A DNA stretch of 64,000 nt from AP-15 sp963774345 (GCA_963774345.1 CAVZFB010000038.1:124001-188000), one strand, 5' to 3'. Positions 45,685-55,446 are shown, counted from the first letter of the stretch. Numbers and translations are program-made. Notes: generated by a model not told the origin, from the sequence alone.

Positions 45685-46536
45685 CTATCCCTTGACCGAG
45701 CCGGTCACGCTGGCGACGTAGTGCTCGACGAAAAAGGAGTAGACAAAGGCGACCGGGATCGAGCCGAGCAACGCCCCGGCCATCAGCTCACCCCAATAAA
45801 ACACGTCGCCGCGGATCAGCTCCGAGGTTACCCCGACCGGCACCGTCTTTTCCTCGGGCGAGGAGAGAAAGACGAGGGCGTAGAGAAACTCGTTCCACGA
45901 CAAGGTGAAGGCGAAGATGCCGGCCGATAGGATCCCCGGGACGGCGATCGGAAAGATGATGTACAGCATCGCCTTCCAGCGGGTCGCGCCGTCGATGCGG
46001 GCGCATTCCTCCAATTCCTTGGGGATGGACTTGAAATAGCCCATCATCAGCCAAGTGCAGAACGGGATCAGAAAGGTCGGATAGGTCAGGATCAGGGCCC
46101 ACGGCGAGTCGCCGAGGCGGAAGTTGCGGATGATGTCGGCGAGCGGAATGAACAGCAGGGTTTGCGGCACCAGGTAGGTAATAAAGATTGCGGTCCCGAG
46201 GCTCCCGGCAAATGCGAACCGCAGGCGCGACAGCGCATATCCGGCCAAGAGGCCGCAAAACAGCGAGATCACCGTTGCCGACAACGAGATAATCATCGTG
46301 TTCAGCATCCAGGTCGTGAACAAGGTCTGCGTCAGCAGATCCCTGATGTGATCCAGGGTCGGATGCCAGGTCCAGAACGGGTTGTAGTTGACTGAGTTCC
46401 ACGGGCGATAAAGCTCACCATCCGGCCGGATGGTGGTGATCACCATCCAGTAGAACGGGAACAGCAACAGCACGACAAAGCTGGTCAGTGGAACGTAGAA
46501 GAAGACCCACCGTCGCCAAATCGCACCCTCGATCAT
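45685..46536 (-). CDS. Carbohydrate ABC transporter permease (MalG/UgpE type)
   Basis: A 283-residue inner-membrane permease with six predicted helices. FVVLLLFPFYWMVITTIRPD at the N-terminus, EAA coupling loop EECARIDGATRWKAMLYIIF, and the family-typical end VASVTGSVKG. It follows the MalF-type permease by 3 nt and precedes the ATPase by 20 nt. Complete and in frame, unlike the permeases of the array system. Confidence 0.95.
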   Translation of the reverse strand: MIEGAIWRRWVFFYVPLTSFVVLLLFPFYWMVITTIRPDGELYRPWNSVNYNPFWTWHPTLDHIRDLLTQTLFTTWMLNTMIISLSATVISLFCGLLAGYALSRLRFAFAGSLGTAIFITYLVPQTLLFIPLADIIRNFRLGDSPWALILTYPTFLIPFCTWLMMGYFKSIPKELEECARIDGATRWKAMLYIIFPIAVPGILSAGIFAFTLSWNEFLYALVFLSSPEEKTVPVGVTSELIRGDVFYWGELMAGALLGSIPVAFVYSFFVEHYVASVTGSVKG

Positions 46537-46539
46537 GGC

Positions 46540-47481
46540 TCAGTGGACCTCCGCCTTGCGGATGTAGAAGAGCTGGAAGATGACGACCAGCAGCAGCACC
46601 GGGAAGACTGCGAGCGAAATTGTTGCCCCCTGGCTCAAAAGCCCGGTGCCGATACCGATCTGGTAGGCATAGGTGGCGAAGAGCTGAGTGGCGTTGGCCG
46701 GTCCGCCGCCGGTCAAGACGTAAACGAGCTGAAAGTCGGCGAAGGTCTGGATCACCGAAAACAAGGTCACCACCAAGGTCACCGGCAGCAGCAGCGGCCA
46801 AGTCACATGCCGGAATCGCTGCCACGCGCGCGCGCCGTCGATCGCCGCGGCCTCGTGCAACTCTGGGCTGATCGTCTGCAGGCCGGCGAGCAGAGTGATC
46901 GCGTAGAACGGCAACCCGCGCCAGATGTTGACGATGATCACCGAGAACAGCGCCAAATTCGGGTCGCCCAGCCAATTGATCCGCGCGTGGATCAAGCCGA
47001 GCCGGAACAGCCCCCAATTGATCACGCTGAAGGTCGGATCGAACATCCACTTCCAGGCCAGGGTCGACAGCACGGTCGGAATGATGAAGGGCAGCAGGAT
47101 AAAAGCGCGTGTAAGCGCCTTGCCCCTGAAGTGGCGGTTGAGCAGCACCGCCAGCCACAGGCCCAGCACGAGCTTGAACACAGTGGCGACAAATGTGTAG
47201 AGGCAGGTATTCCAAACCGCGACGCGAAAGATGCCGTCCTGCCAAACGTTCGCAAAATTCTGCAATCCGACGAAATGACCGGGAACCCCGACCCTGGTGT
47301 CGGTCACCGACAACATCACACCCTTGACGAACGGGTAAGCGATAAACAGGCCCAGCAGAGCCACCGTCGGTAGGAGCAGCAGCGTTGCCAGCCAGCGCTC
47401 GTCTTCGAGCAGCCGGGTGATCGGCCCGCGTCTCGGCGACCCAACATAGGCCCTCGGAGCGGCGACTGTGGTGAATGTCAT
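46540..47481 (-). CDS. Carbohydrate ABC transporter permease (MalF/UgpA type)
   Basis: A 313-residue permease, starting MTFTTVAAPRAYVGSPRRGP. It has ATLLLLPTVALLGLFIAYPF as the first helix, VLSTLAWKWMFDPTFSVINW, EAA loop HEAAAIDGARAWQRFRHVTW, and FADFQLVYVLTGGGPANATQ, a typical MalF-family stretch. About six membrane helices. It lies 31 nt after the SBP gene and 3 nt before the second permease. Confidence 0.95.
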   Translation of the reverse strand: MTFTTVAAPRAYVGSPRRGPITRLLEDERWLATLLLLPTVALLGLFIAYPFVKGVMLSVTDTRVGVPGHFVGLQNFANVWQDGIFRVAVWNTCLYTFVATVFKLVLGLWLAVLLNRHFRGKALTRAFILLPFIIPTVLSTLAWKWMFDPTFSVINWGLFRLGLIHARINWLGDPNLALFSVIIVNIWRGLPFYAITLLAGLQTISPELHEAAAIDGARAWQRFRHVTWPLLLPVTLVVTLFSVIQTFADFQLVYVLTGGGPANATQLFATYAYQIGIGTGLLSQGATISLAVFPVLLLVVIFQLFYIRKAEVH

Positions 47482-47512
47482 GTCGGGGTCTCCAAACCGG
47501 GCGAGACTGAGG

Positions 47513-48844
47513 TCACGAGTAGACCTTCACCAGCTCGTCATGCGCCCATTTGACCGAGTCCTCTGGCTTCATGCCCTGTACGGCCTTGGCATACATGTCG
47601 ACGATAATATACTTGGTCTGGACCTCGGCAGCCTTCTGGCTCGGCGGCCCGGCGTAGCCTGCGAGCCGCCCGGCGCTCGGCAGGTCCCTGAACGGCAGCA
47701 TCACCGGGTCCTTGCCCCAGACGGCATCCTCCTCCCAATATTTGGTCGCGCCGTCCGTGTAGCCTTGCTGCGAGGTGAACCATTGACCGAATACAGGCTT
47801 GGAATTCACCCAGCGAAGGAAATCCTTGGCCGCCTTCTGGTTCTTCGAATAGCCCATCAGCATGTGGATGAACGGGCCGGGAAGTGCGAAATGCCCGCCG
47901 GCGCCGGTGCCGAGCGGCGCGTGCGAGATGTCGTCCTTCATCGGCGTGCCCTTGTCGGTCAGGTAGACGTCGGGCTTCTTTTTCGCTTCGAGATAGATCG
48001 AGGCGCCGTTGTTGGTGGCGGCGATAGTGCCGGCGAGAAAGGCACGGTTGTTGCTCGAATCGTCCCAGGCCAGCCCGCCCGGATCGCAGCAATCGTTCCA
48101 GAACGGAACGGCGAACTTGACTGACTCGATCGTCTCCTTGCTGTTCAGCGCGACAGTTTTGCCGTCGGCCTCGACCTCCTTCCCGCCCCACGACCACAGA
48201 TAGGGGTACCAGAAGCCAGGCGCGTCGCCAAAGGTGTGGCCCAGTGTTTGCCCGATCGGATGGCCCTTGGCCTTCCATTTCTTGCCGGCGTCGTGCCACT
48301 CATCCCAGGTTACCGGGAACTTTTCGTAGCCGATGTCGGCGAGCCAAGATTTGCGGTAGACGACGAGCCCTCCGCCGATCGCCCAGGGCACCCCGATCCA
48401 CTTGCCTTGGTAGATGCCGACGTTCTTGGCCATGTCGTAATAGCCGCCTTGGGCGTTGCCGATCTCCTCGGTGACGTCGCTGACGTCGGCGAGGCTGGTG
48501 GCGTAGAGCTGCGGCCAGTTGTTGAGCGCCATGATGATGTCGGGGCCGACGCCGGCCTGGATCGCCGCCGTGACGCGCGCCTGGATATCGTTGGCGTTGA
48601 TCGTCTCGAGGACGATTTTCATGCCGAGCGCCTTTTCGCCCTCGGGTAGGATTTTCTCCCTAAGGAGCCTATCGGAAGACGGGACGAAATCGGACCAGCG
48701 CACCCAGTGGATACTGGTAGTCTGGGCATAGGCCGGCGCCCGACCCGAGGCGAGTATCCCAGCGAGGCCGCCGCTGCCTGCTGCTATCGCACCGGCGCCG
48801 GAAAGTCTCAAAAGCCTGCGCCGGTCGATGCGAATCATTACCAC
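47513..48844 (-). CDS. Sugar-type ABC substrate-binding protein (second system, operon head)
   Basis: Intact 443-residue family 1 binding protein. Tat-type signal (DRRRLLRLSGAGAIAAGS, cleavage near PAYA-QT), then IHWVRWSDFVPSSDRLLREK, ARVTAAIQAGVGPDIIMALN and YPYLWSWGGKEVEADGKTVA. A paralogue of the SBP at 42253-43599. It heads the SBP, permease, permease, ATPase operon and is transcribed divergently from an FMN-reductase gene across 159 nt. A GGAGGAG Shine-Dalgarno lies upstream. Ligand unknown. Confidence 0.95.
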   Translation of the reverse strand: MVMIRIDRRRLLRLSGAGAIAAGSGGLAGILASGRAPAYAQTTSIHWVRWSDFVPSSDRLLREKILPEGEKALGMKIVLETINANDIQARVTAAIQAGVGPDIIMALNNWPQLYATSLADVSDVTEEIGNAQGGYYDMAKNVGIYQGKWIGVPWAIGGGLVVYRKSWLADIGYEKFPVTWDEWHDAGKKWKAKGHPIGQTLGHTFGDAPGFWYPYLWSWGGKEVEADGKTVALNSKETIESVKFAVPFWNDCCDPGGLAWDDSSNNRAFLAGTIAATNNGASIYLEAKKKPDVYLTDKGTPMKDDISHAPLGTGAGGHFALPGPFIHMLMGYSKNQKAAKDFLRWVNSKPVFGQWFTSQQGYTDGATKYWEEDAVWGKDPVMLPFRDLPSAGRLAGYAGPPSQKAAEVQTKYIIVDMYAKAVQGMKPEDSVKWAHDELVKVYS

Positions 48845-49003
48845 TCCTCCCTAACGTCGAGCCGCGTTGTGCTGGCGAGGGCGATGTTTAGAGCCAACCG
48901 TGCGGCGGCACAAGCCGGAACGGGGAAGCGGCTTGCCCGCGACTGGCAGGTGCGATAAGGGGTCGTTCGGTATTTTCCGGGTGGCGCCAGACAGGATAAT
49001 CAC

Positions 49004-49573
49004 ATGAGCGATGCTAAGGGAATCACGGTTCTCGGCATTTGCGGCAGCTTGCGCAAAGGCTCTTACAATATGGCGGCGCTGCGTACCGCGATCGAAGTAA
49101 AACCGCCTAGCATGACGATCGAGATCGCCGACATCTCCGCCTTTCCGCTTTACAATGAGGATGTCCGCGCGCAGGGGTTCCCGCCCCCGGTCGAGAAGCT
49201 GCGGCAACAGATAAAGGCGGCCGACGCGCTGCTGTTCGCAACACCGGAATACAATTATTCAATGTCGGGTGTGCTGAAGAACGCGATCGACTGGGCCTCG
49301 CGCCCGCCGGATCAACCCTTTGCTGGCAAGCCGGCGGCGATCATCGGCGCCGGCGCCGGAATGGCTGGCACCGCGCACGCGCAAGGCGACCTGAGGCGCA
49401 CCTTCGTCTTTCTCGACATCCATCCGATCAACAAGCCTGAGGTGCGGATCGGCCAGGCACACACCAAATTCGACGCCAATGGCGGTTTGACCGACGAAGC
49501 CGCTCGCGGATTTATCCGCGATATGCTGGTGGCGCTCGAGAGCTGGACCCGACAAATAAGCCGCAAGAACTGA
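49004..49573 (+). CDS. NADPH-dependent FMN reductase
   Basis: A 189-residue flavodoxin-fold enzyme. The FMN phosphate-binding loop reads GICGSLRKGSYNMAAL; the flavin-ring region reads ATPEYNYSMSGVLKNAIDW, the standard PEYN-SxPGxLKNAIDW motif of the YieF/ChrR/SsuE group. It reduces flavin or quinones in the cytoplasm using NAD(P)H. It is followed after 36 nt by an SDR gene. Confidence 0.95.
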   Translation: MSDAKGITVLGICGSLRKGSYNMAALRTAIEVKPPSMTIEIADISAFPLYNEDVRAQGFPPPVEKLRQQIKAADALLFATPEYNYSMSGVLKNAIDWASRPPDQPFAGKPAAIIGAGAGMAGTAHAQGDLRRTFVFLDIHPINKPEVRIGQAHTKFDANGGLTDEAARGFIRDMLVALESWTRQISRKN

Positions 49574-49609
49574 GACGGGCGTCAAAAAGCAATTCGCGGG
49601 AGGAAAGCC

Positions 49610-50416
49610 ATGGATCTCAATTTCACCGGCAAGGTCGCGCTGATCACCGGGGCCGGCAACGGGATCGGCCGCGCCACGGCGCTCGGTTTCGCCAAGGCCG
49701 GCGCCAAAGTCGTCCTCGTCGATCGCGACCCGACCGGGGGCGAAGCGACCGCCGGAATCATCCGTCAACAGGGCGGCGAGGCACGGTTCGTCCGGGCCGA
49801 CGTCACTAAATCGGCCGAGGTGCGGGACTATGTGAAGGCGGCGCTCGACGCCCACGGCGCGATCGACTGCTTTTTCAACAACGCCGGCATCGAGGGCAAA
49901 TGGGCGCACACCGCCGAACATGACGAGGAGGCGTTCGACCAGGTTATCGCGGTCAACGTCAAGGGCGTGTTTCTCGGCCTGCGCCATGTGCTGCCGGTCA
50001 TGCTGCAGCAGAAGCGCGGCGCGATCGTCAACACCGCCTCGGTCGCCGGATTGGTCGCGACGCCGGGCATGCCGGCCTATGTCGCCTCCAAACACGCGGT
50101 GATCGGGCTGACCAAGACCGCGGCCGGCGAGGTCGCGCGCCAAGGCATCCGCGTCAATGCGGTGTGTCCCGGCCCGGTCGACACCAGGATGATCCATTCG
50201 CTCGAGGCGCAGCTCAACCCGGCCGACCCGGCGAGCGTCAGCCGGCGCTATCAATCGGCGATCCCGATGGGCCGTTATGTCACGCCGGATGAGATCGCCA
50301 ACACCGTCTTATTTCTGTGCTCCGATCTCGCCGCCGCTATTACCGGCGCGCAATACGTCGTCGATGGTGGGCGCACCGCGGTCGGCGGCGCGGTGACCCA
50401 GGCGATACAGAGCTGA
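49610..50416 (+). CDS. SDR family oxidoreductase
   Basis: A 268-residue classical SDR with TGAGNGIGRA (cofactor loop), NNAG, catalytic Ser in NTASVAG, and Tyr/Lys in YVASKH. The Asp in VLVDRD at the end of the second strand favours NAD. Substrate is probably a sugar, polyol or hydroxyacid by context with transporters and a sugar kinase, but this is inference. A GGGAGG Shine-Dalgarno precedes ATG 49610. Confidence 0.94.
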   Translation: MDLNFTGKVALITGAGNGIGRATALGFAKAGAKVVLVDRDPTGGEATAGIIRQQGGEARFVRADVTKSAEVRDYVKAALDAHGAIDCFFNNAGIEGKWAHTAEHDEEAFDQVIAVNVKGVFLGLRHVLPVMLQQKRGAIVNTASVAGLVATPGMPAYVASKHAVIGLTKTAAGEVARQGIRVNAVCPGPVDTRMIHSLEAQLNPADPASVSRRYQSAIPMGRYVTPDEIANTVLFLCSDLAAAITGAQYVVDGGRTAVGGAVTQAIQS

Positions 50417-50516
50417 AAGAGGCGGCGGGCGAGGTGGCCGTCCGTGGCGGCGGGCCGGCAACTGCGCTATCGTCGCGCCGAATGCCGCGGCCGGAAACCC
50501 GGCGGGAAAGGGAGCC

Positions 50517-51254
50517 ATGACCGAAACTCGCACGCTGGCGATCGATATTGGCGGCACTGGCATCAAGGCCGCCGTTCTGGACGATGCCGGTCAGATGATC
50601 AGCGACCGCCGCCGGGTCCCCACCCCGCCCAAGCCGGTCGCGCCCGAAGCATTGTTGCGCGCCATCGACGAGCTGACGACTCCGCTCGGCGCTTTCGAGC
50701 GGGTGTCGGTCGGCTTTCCCGGCTATGTGCGCGACGGTCGGGTGCTGACCGCGCCCAATCTCGGGACCGAGGTGCTGGCGGGTTTCGATCTCCAATCGGC
50801 GCTCGCCGAGCGCTTGGGCAAACCGGTTCGGGTGCTCAACGACGCCGATGTTCAGGGCTTCGGCGCGATCAGGGGCGAAGGGATCGAGATGGTGCTGACT
50901 TTGGGTACCGGCGCCGGCACGGCGATCTTTCGCGACGGCGAGGTCATGCCGCATCTTGAGCTCGCTCACCACCCCGTCAGCGGCAAAAAAACTTACGACG
51001 AGTATGTCGGTAACGCCGCCCGGCGCGCGAAGGGCAAGAAAGCTTGGAATAAACGCGTCCTCAAGGTGATTGACATCCTCCGCGTGGTCGTACGCTTCGA
51101 TCATCTGTATATCGGCGGCGGCAATGCCAAGGATCTGAGCTCCTTCCCCGATGACGTGACGATAGTTCCGAACACCGACGGGCTGATCGGCGGCATCGAT
51201 CTGTGGCGTGCCGACCCCTCGCCGCATACGGCAGTCGGCATGGCTGCGGGATGA
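50517..51254 (+). CDS. ROK-family kinase, polyphosphate glucokinase-like
   Basis: A 245-residue sugar kinase. Phosphate-binding LAIDIGGTGIKAAVLD, catalytic Asp in VLNDADVQGFG, adenosine-loop LGTGAGTAIF. The stretch ELAHHPVSGKKTYDEYVGNA, then GKKAWNKRV, is the signature of the polyphosphate-glucokinase (PPGK) subgroup, which can use polyphosphate as donor. It lacks the zinc-binding CGCG motif of other ROK kinases, as PPGK does. Likely cytoplasmic glucose phosphorylation; donor preference is inferred. Confidence 0.88.
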   Translation: MTETRTLAIDIGGTGIKAAVLDDAGQMISDRRRVPTPPKPVAPEALLRAIDELTTPLGAFERVSVGFPGYVRDGRVLTAPNLGTEVLAGFDLQSALAERLGKPVRVLNDADVQGFGAIRGEGIEMVLTLGTGAGTAIFRDGEVMPHLELAHHPVSGKKTYDEYVGNAARRAKGKKAWNKRVLKVIDILRVVVRFDHLYIGGGNAKDLSSFPDDVTIVPNTDGLIGGIDLWRADPSPHTAVGMAAG

Positions 51255-51370
51255 TCCGGCGGCCGGCAGCCGCAAGCCGAGCCGCGACCGTTCGGGCAGA
51301 AGGGCTCCCCCGGACGCAACGCACGCCTGATCAGTCGGTTTCCCAAAGCACCTTCGCAGGATCGGACGAA

Positions 51371-52234
51371 ATGCGGCACTCCGCCATGATCGTGCTGGCG
51401 CTGGCACTTGCTGGCTGCGCCGCCGCCGGGCCCCCGCCGCCGCCGGCTCCGGTGCGGTTAGCGCCGACGACTGCGCTCGACGCCCACATTCCACCGTTCG
51501 CCCGCGGGCCCTATCAGCCGTTCTCACGCGAGGCCGCGGTCCAAATTGCGCTCGGTGAGTGGTGGGCGTTCCGCAAGCCTGTGGTGTTTCCGAATGTCGA
51601 GCTGCCGGAGGACGAAGAGCGAGAGCAGGGATTGTGGCAGCGAGTTGGCCTCTATTGGTGGCTCGGACTCGACCCGAGCTGGCCGCAAAGCGGCTGGACC
51701 GGCATCCACGACCAGAATGGCCAGGTCTTCTCGGACACCCGCGACGGGTACTATGCCTGGTCGGCGGCCTTTATTTGCTATGTGATGCGGCTGGCCGGCG
51801 CCGGCGGCAGTTTTCCCTATTCGGAGAACCACGCCGATTACATCAACGCTGCGGCCCGCCACGATCCCGGCGTTCCCCTGATGGCCGAGCGGGTCGAAGT
51901 CTACGCGCCGCAGCGTGGCGATTTGATTTGCTTATGGCGCGGCCGGCGGGTGACCTTCGACGAGCTGCCGGCGGCCAAGTTCCCCGGTCATTGCGACATC
52001 GTTGTCAACATCAAGCCGGGTCAGCTCGACGTTATCGGCGGCAACGTCGACAACGCGGTGGCGATGAAATATATCCCGGTCACCGCCGACGGCCACCTCG
52101 CTGGGCCGGACGGCGTTGTGCTCGACCCCGACCACCACTGGTTCGTCGTGCTGAAGGTGCTGTATCAGCAGGACGGGTCGCCACCTCCCGCCGCGATTTC
52201 GGCTGCGCCGTCGAACGGCCATGGTCCGGCTTAG
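51371..52234 (+). CDS. DUF2272 lipoprotein
   Basis: A 287-residue protein with a lipoprotein signal (MIVLALALAGCAAAG, lipobox LAGC) and a proline-rich spacer. The DUF2272 domain contains GLYWWLGLDPSWPQSGWTG, DGYYAWSAAFICYVMRLAG, FPYSENHADYINAA, and GDLICLWRGRR followed by FPGHCDIVV. The AFICYVM Cys, GHCDIVV His and nearby Asp/Asn resemble a CHAP/NlpC-type peptidase triad. Outer-membrane lipid anchoring is likely. Start at 51371 gives the signal peptide directly. It overlaps the converging phosphatase gene by 4 nt. Confidence 0.88.
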   Translation: MRHSAMIVLALALAGCAAAGPPPPPAPVRLAPTTALDAHIPPFARGPYQPFSREAAVQIALGEWWAFRKPVVFPNVELPEDEEREQGLWQRVGLYWWLGLDPSWPQSGWTGIHDQNGQVFSDTRDGYYAWSAAFICYVMRLAGAGGSFPYSENHADYINAAARHDPGVPLMAERVEVYAPQRGDLICLWRGRRVTFDELPAAKFPGHCDIVVNIKPGQLDVIGGNVDNAVAMKYIPVTADGHLAGPDGVVLDPDHHWFVVLKVLYQQDGSPPPAAISAAPSNGHGPA

Positions 52235-52830
52235 CGGCTACCCGCCGCGACCTCGCGTCCGCGTCCGTTGTCGATCATTGTCTCGGCCAACCAGGGCTCG
52301 CGGTCGAGCGCCATGCGGTAATGCGCATGCACGGCGGCAACGATCTCGCCTTCGCGGCCGAGCAGCGCATCGCCGAACTCGATCATGCGCAGATTGGGCC
52401 ACGCCCGCGGCCGCTGCCGAACAACCTCTAGTATCGCGTGCTCGGCCGGTTGGTCGGGGTCGCGCTGCGCCAAAAGCAGGATCGCCGCTGCGGTGGAGCG
52501 CGACACCCCGGCGTGGCAATGCACCAGAAGATGCAAGTGCGTCAGCTCTTCGCCGTCCTCGGGTGGAGTAGCATCGAGGTCGCGGCCAAAGGCGAGGAAA
52601 AGCTCGACATCCCAGCGCTCCGGTGCGATCCAGCCCGGCGACGGCTCGATCACGTCGTGAAAATTAAGCTTCAAACGTCGATGGACACCAAAGGCGCGCA
52701 GCGCTTCGGGTTCGGGCCAGCCCGGATCGAGGATCGACAGCACATGGGTTGCATCGACCGCGCGGCCGCCGGCAAGTTCCTCGAGTCCGCAAATGGTGAT
52801 CCGGAACGGTATAGGCTCAATTCTGCTCAC
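52231..52830 (-). CDS. Tyrosine/dual-specificity phosphatase-like protein
   Basis: A 199-residue cytoplasmic protein with the P-loop HCHAGVSRSTAA (CxxxxxR: C-H-A-G-V-S-R). The upstream region LHLLVHC and the N-terminal FRITICGLEEL fit the alphaproteobacterial phosphatase family (PF22785-like). GTG at 52830 has GGAGACC at good spacing; in-frame starts further upstream extend into low-complexity sequence. Substrate unknown. Confidence 0.88.
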   Translation of the reverse strand: MSRIEPIPFRITICGLEELAGGRAVDATHVLSILDPGWPEPEALRAFGVHRRLKLNFHDVIEPSPGWIAPERWDVELFLAFGRDLDATPPEDGEELTHLHLLVHCHAGVSRSTAAAILLLAQRDPDQPAEHAILEVVRQRPRAWPNLRMIEFGDALLGREGEIVAAVHAHYRMALDREPWLAETMIDNGRGREVAAGSR

Positions 52831-52988
52831 GCCCGGGTCTCCTTTGGCCGATTTCGTTGCACTGGAGGATCGCACAGAGTTGTGGCGAATCTGTGGGCAA
52901 TCGGCCCGCTGCCCCGAACGGCGAACCAGTTTCCCGCCTCTACCCCAATTTCCCGCTTCTACCCAAGGTCTGCACAATCAAACGCTCG

Positions 52989-54269
52989 TCACTCGGCCAG
53001 GACGAGGGCGGGCTCGGAGCGGGTGACGCGCAGCACCAGCAGCGAGGCGAGGAGGCAGGCGAGGCCGCTCGTCAGGAAGGCCAGCAGGTAGTCGCCGGTG
53101 AGGCTGCGCACCGCACCCGCGCCAAACGCCGCAAGCGCGCCCCCGATTTGGTGCCCGGCGAAGATCCACGCGATGATCACCGGCGTATCGCGGCGGCCGA
53201 ATACCTCATTGGCCAACGCGAAGGTGGCGGGGCCGGTGGCGACCCAGTCGAGACCGTAAAAGACCGAGAAGATCGACAGGCTGACCGGGTCGAACTGGGT
53301 GAACGGGATCACGATCAGCGACAGGCCGCGCAGCCCGTAATACCAGAACAGCAGGATCCGCGGGTTGAAGCGGTCGCACATCCAGCCCGACGCCGTGGCG
53401 CCGATAAGGCTGAAGACGCCGAGTGCGGCTAGTATGTTGGCGCCTGCGATCTGGGAGATGCCGCGATCGGCGCAATAGGCGATCAGATGAGTGTTGATCA
53501 GACCGTTGGTCGACAGGCCGCAGACGGCAAAGCTGGCGGTCAGCAGCCAGAAATCCATCGAATTCGAAGCCCGGCACAATGCCCCGACCGCGGCGGCAAA
53601 CGGGTTGCCGAGATGCCGCGGCAAGTGCGCGGGCGCCGTCTCGGTCCCGAACGGCCCGAGGCCGACATCGGCCGGCAATTCCGGCAGCAGCAGCGCCACC
53701 ACCGGCACCGCTGCGGCAATCACCAAAGTCACCGTGACCGAGACGCCGCGCCAGCCGTAGCGGCCGGCCAGCATCGCGAGGACAGGCAGAAAGATCAGCT
53801 GCCCCGCGGCATTGGCCGCGGTCAGCAGGCCCATCGCCAGCCCGTTGTGCCGGGCGAACCAGCGATTGGCCACCGCCGCCGCCATGCCCACGGCGCTGGC
53901 GCCGGAGCCGATGCCGACCATCAGCCCCCAGGTCAGGAATAGCTGCCAGGGCGATGTCATAAAGTTCGACAGCCCAGTTCCGGCAACCAGCACGATCATG
54001 CAGCCGATGATCGTGCGCTTGAGCCCGACAAAATCGATCAGCCCGGTCAGAAATGGCCCGGTGGCGCCCATCAGGATGATGTTGAGCGACACCGCGCCGG
54101 AAATCGTCGCGACGTTCCACCCAAATGCCCGTTCTAGCGGGATGATCATCACGCCTGGGGCGGCGCGCACTCCGACGCCCGCGAGCGTGGCCGAGAACAT
54201 CACCGCTAGCACAATCCAGGCGTAGTGCAGCCGTCCGCGACATATTCGGGCGAGACCCGCCGGCATCAT
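52989..54269 (-). CDS. MFS transporter (monocarboxylate-type)
   Basis: A 426-residue polytopic protein with about twelve membrane helices. FSATLAGVGVRAAPGVMIIP after helix 1, GLIDFVGLKRTIIGCMI between helices 2 and 3, and SGWMCDRFNPR between helices 8 and 9, as in the OFA/monocarboxylate group. The GVRAAPGVMI motif resembles oxalate/formate-antiporter relatives. Substrate is unproven. Confidence 0.9.
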   Translation of the reverse strand: MMPAGLARICRGRLHYAWIVLAVMFSATLAGVGVRAAPGVMIIPLERAFGWNVATISGAVSLNIILMGATGPFLTGLIDFVGLKRTIIGCMIVLVAGTGLSNFMTSPWQLFLTWGLMVGIGSGASAVGMAAAVANRWFARHNGLAMGLLTAANAAGQLIFLPVLAMLAGRYGWRGVSVTVTLVIAAAVPVVALLLPELPADVGLGPFGTETAPAHLPRHLGNPFAAAVGALCRASNSMDFWLLTASFAVCGLSTNGLINTHLIAYCADRGISQIAGANILAALGVFSLIGATASGWMCDRFNPRILLFWYYGLRGLSLIVIPFTQFDPVSLSIFSVFYGLDWVATGPATFALANEVFGRRDTPVIIAWIFAGHQIGGALAAFGAGAVRSLTGDYLLAFLTSGLACLLASLLVLRVTRSEPALVLAE

Positions 54270-54415
54270 GGGCTCTCACTTTTGCCTATTTTCCAGGCGA
54301 GTTTAGGACAAGCCGTCAGCCGTGTCGGAGGAAATCCGCCCGCTCCCCTGGCATGGCTGCCTCGTAGATGCGGCTCTTCCAGACGCCTCGTCCGCGTTGG
54401 CCTCTGCGCGGCATT

Positions 54416-55384
54416 TCACCCATAGCCTCGGGCGGCGCGATCGGCGAGCCGGGTCTCGATCGCATCCCAGATCTTGGGTGCGATCTCTACGCCGTCGAGC
54501 CGAGCGATCTCCTGAATGCCGGTCGGTGAGGTGACGTTGATCTCGGTCATCCAGTCGCCGATCACGTCGATGCCGACGAAGACCAGTCCTTGAGCACGCA
54601 AGGTCGGCCCGATCGCGGCGCAGATCTCGCGCTCGCGCGGGGTCAGCTCGGTCTTCACCGGACGGCCGCCGACATGCAGGTTGGCGCGCGCTTCGCCTTC
54701 GGCCGGAACCCGCATGACGCCGCCCACCGCCTCGCCTTCGACGAGGATGATGCGCTTGTCGCCCTGACGGATCTCCGGCAGATAGCGCTGCACCATGACC
54801 GGCTCGCGTTGGATCAATTCGTACATCTCAAGGAGCGCGGTCAGGTTTTCGTCGCCCGGCCTCAGCCGGAAGACCCCAGCGCCGCCATTGCCGAACAGCG
54901 GCTTCACAATGATGTCACCGTGCTCCTTCCAGAAGGCGCGGATCTCGTCGCGGTCGCGGGTCAGCAGGGTCGGCGGCATCAATTCCCTAAAGCGCAGGAC
55001 AAACAGCTTTTCCGGCGCGTTGCGCACTGCGGCCGGGTCGTTGACGACGAGCGGCCCGTCTTCCGGCAGCAATTCGAGCAAATGCGTCGCGGTGATGTAG
55101 GCCATGTCAAACGGCGGGTCCTGGCGCATCAGCACGACATCGACCCCGGCGAGGTCGAGCTCTTCGAAGGCGCCGAAACGGTGATGGTCGCCCTGTCGGC
55201 GGAAGACTTCGAGCGGCCGGCCGCGCGCATAAAGCCGCCCGTCGCGCAAAGTCAGCGCGTCGGGCAGATAATGGAACAGCGCATGGCCGCGCGCCTGCGC
55301 TTCGAGGGCGAGGGAAAAAGTCGAATCCGCATCAATGTTGATCGTGTCGATCGGATCCATCTGGATCGCGACGGCGAGCCCCAT
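54416..55384 (-). CDS. gshB: Glutathione synthase
   Basis: A 322-residue ATP-grasp ligase joining gamma-glutamylcysteine and glycine. MGLAVAIQMDPIDTINIDAD at the start (the conserved MDPI motif), VLMRQDPPFDMAYITATHLL, LVVNDPAAVRNAPEKLFVLR, IVKPLFGNGGAGVFRL and TEINVTSPTGIQEI. All diagnostic GshB motifs are seen. ATG 55384 matches the start of homologues; upstream in-frame sequence to 55597 overlaps the SirB1-type gene and is unlikely coding. Confidence 0.97.
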   Translation of the reverse strand: MGLAVAIQMDPIDTINIDADSTFSLALEAQARGHALFHYLPDALTLRDGRLYARGRPLEVFRRQGDHHRFGAFEELDLAGVDVVLMRQDPPFDMAYITATHLLELLPEDGPLVVNDPAAVRNAPEKLFVLRFRELMPPTLLTRDRDEIRAFWKEHGDIIVKPLFGNGGAGVFRLRPGDENLTALLEMYELIQREPVMVQRYLPEIRQGDKRIILVEGEAVGGVMRVPAEGEARANLHVGGRPVKTELTPREREICAAIGPTLRAQGLVFVGIDVIGDWMTEINVTSPTGIQEIARLDGVEIAPKIWDAIETRLADRAARGYG

Positions 55385-55446
55385 GCCGACCTCCCGATTT
55401 GGTTGTCGGCGACTATAGGCGGTTTCTCCCTGCAGCGACCCCCAGA

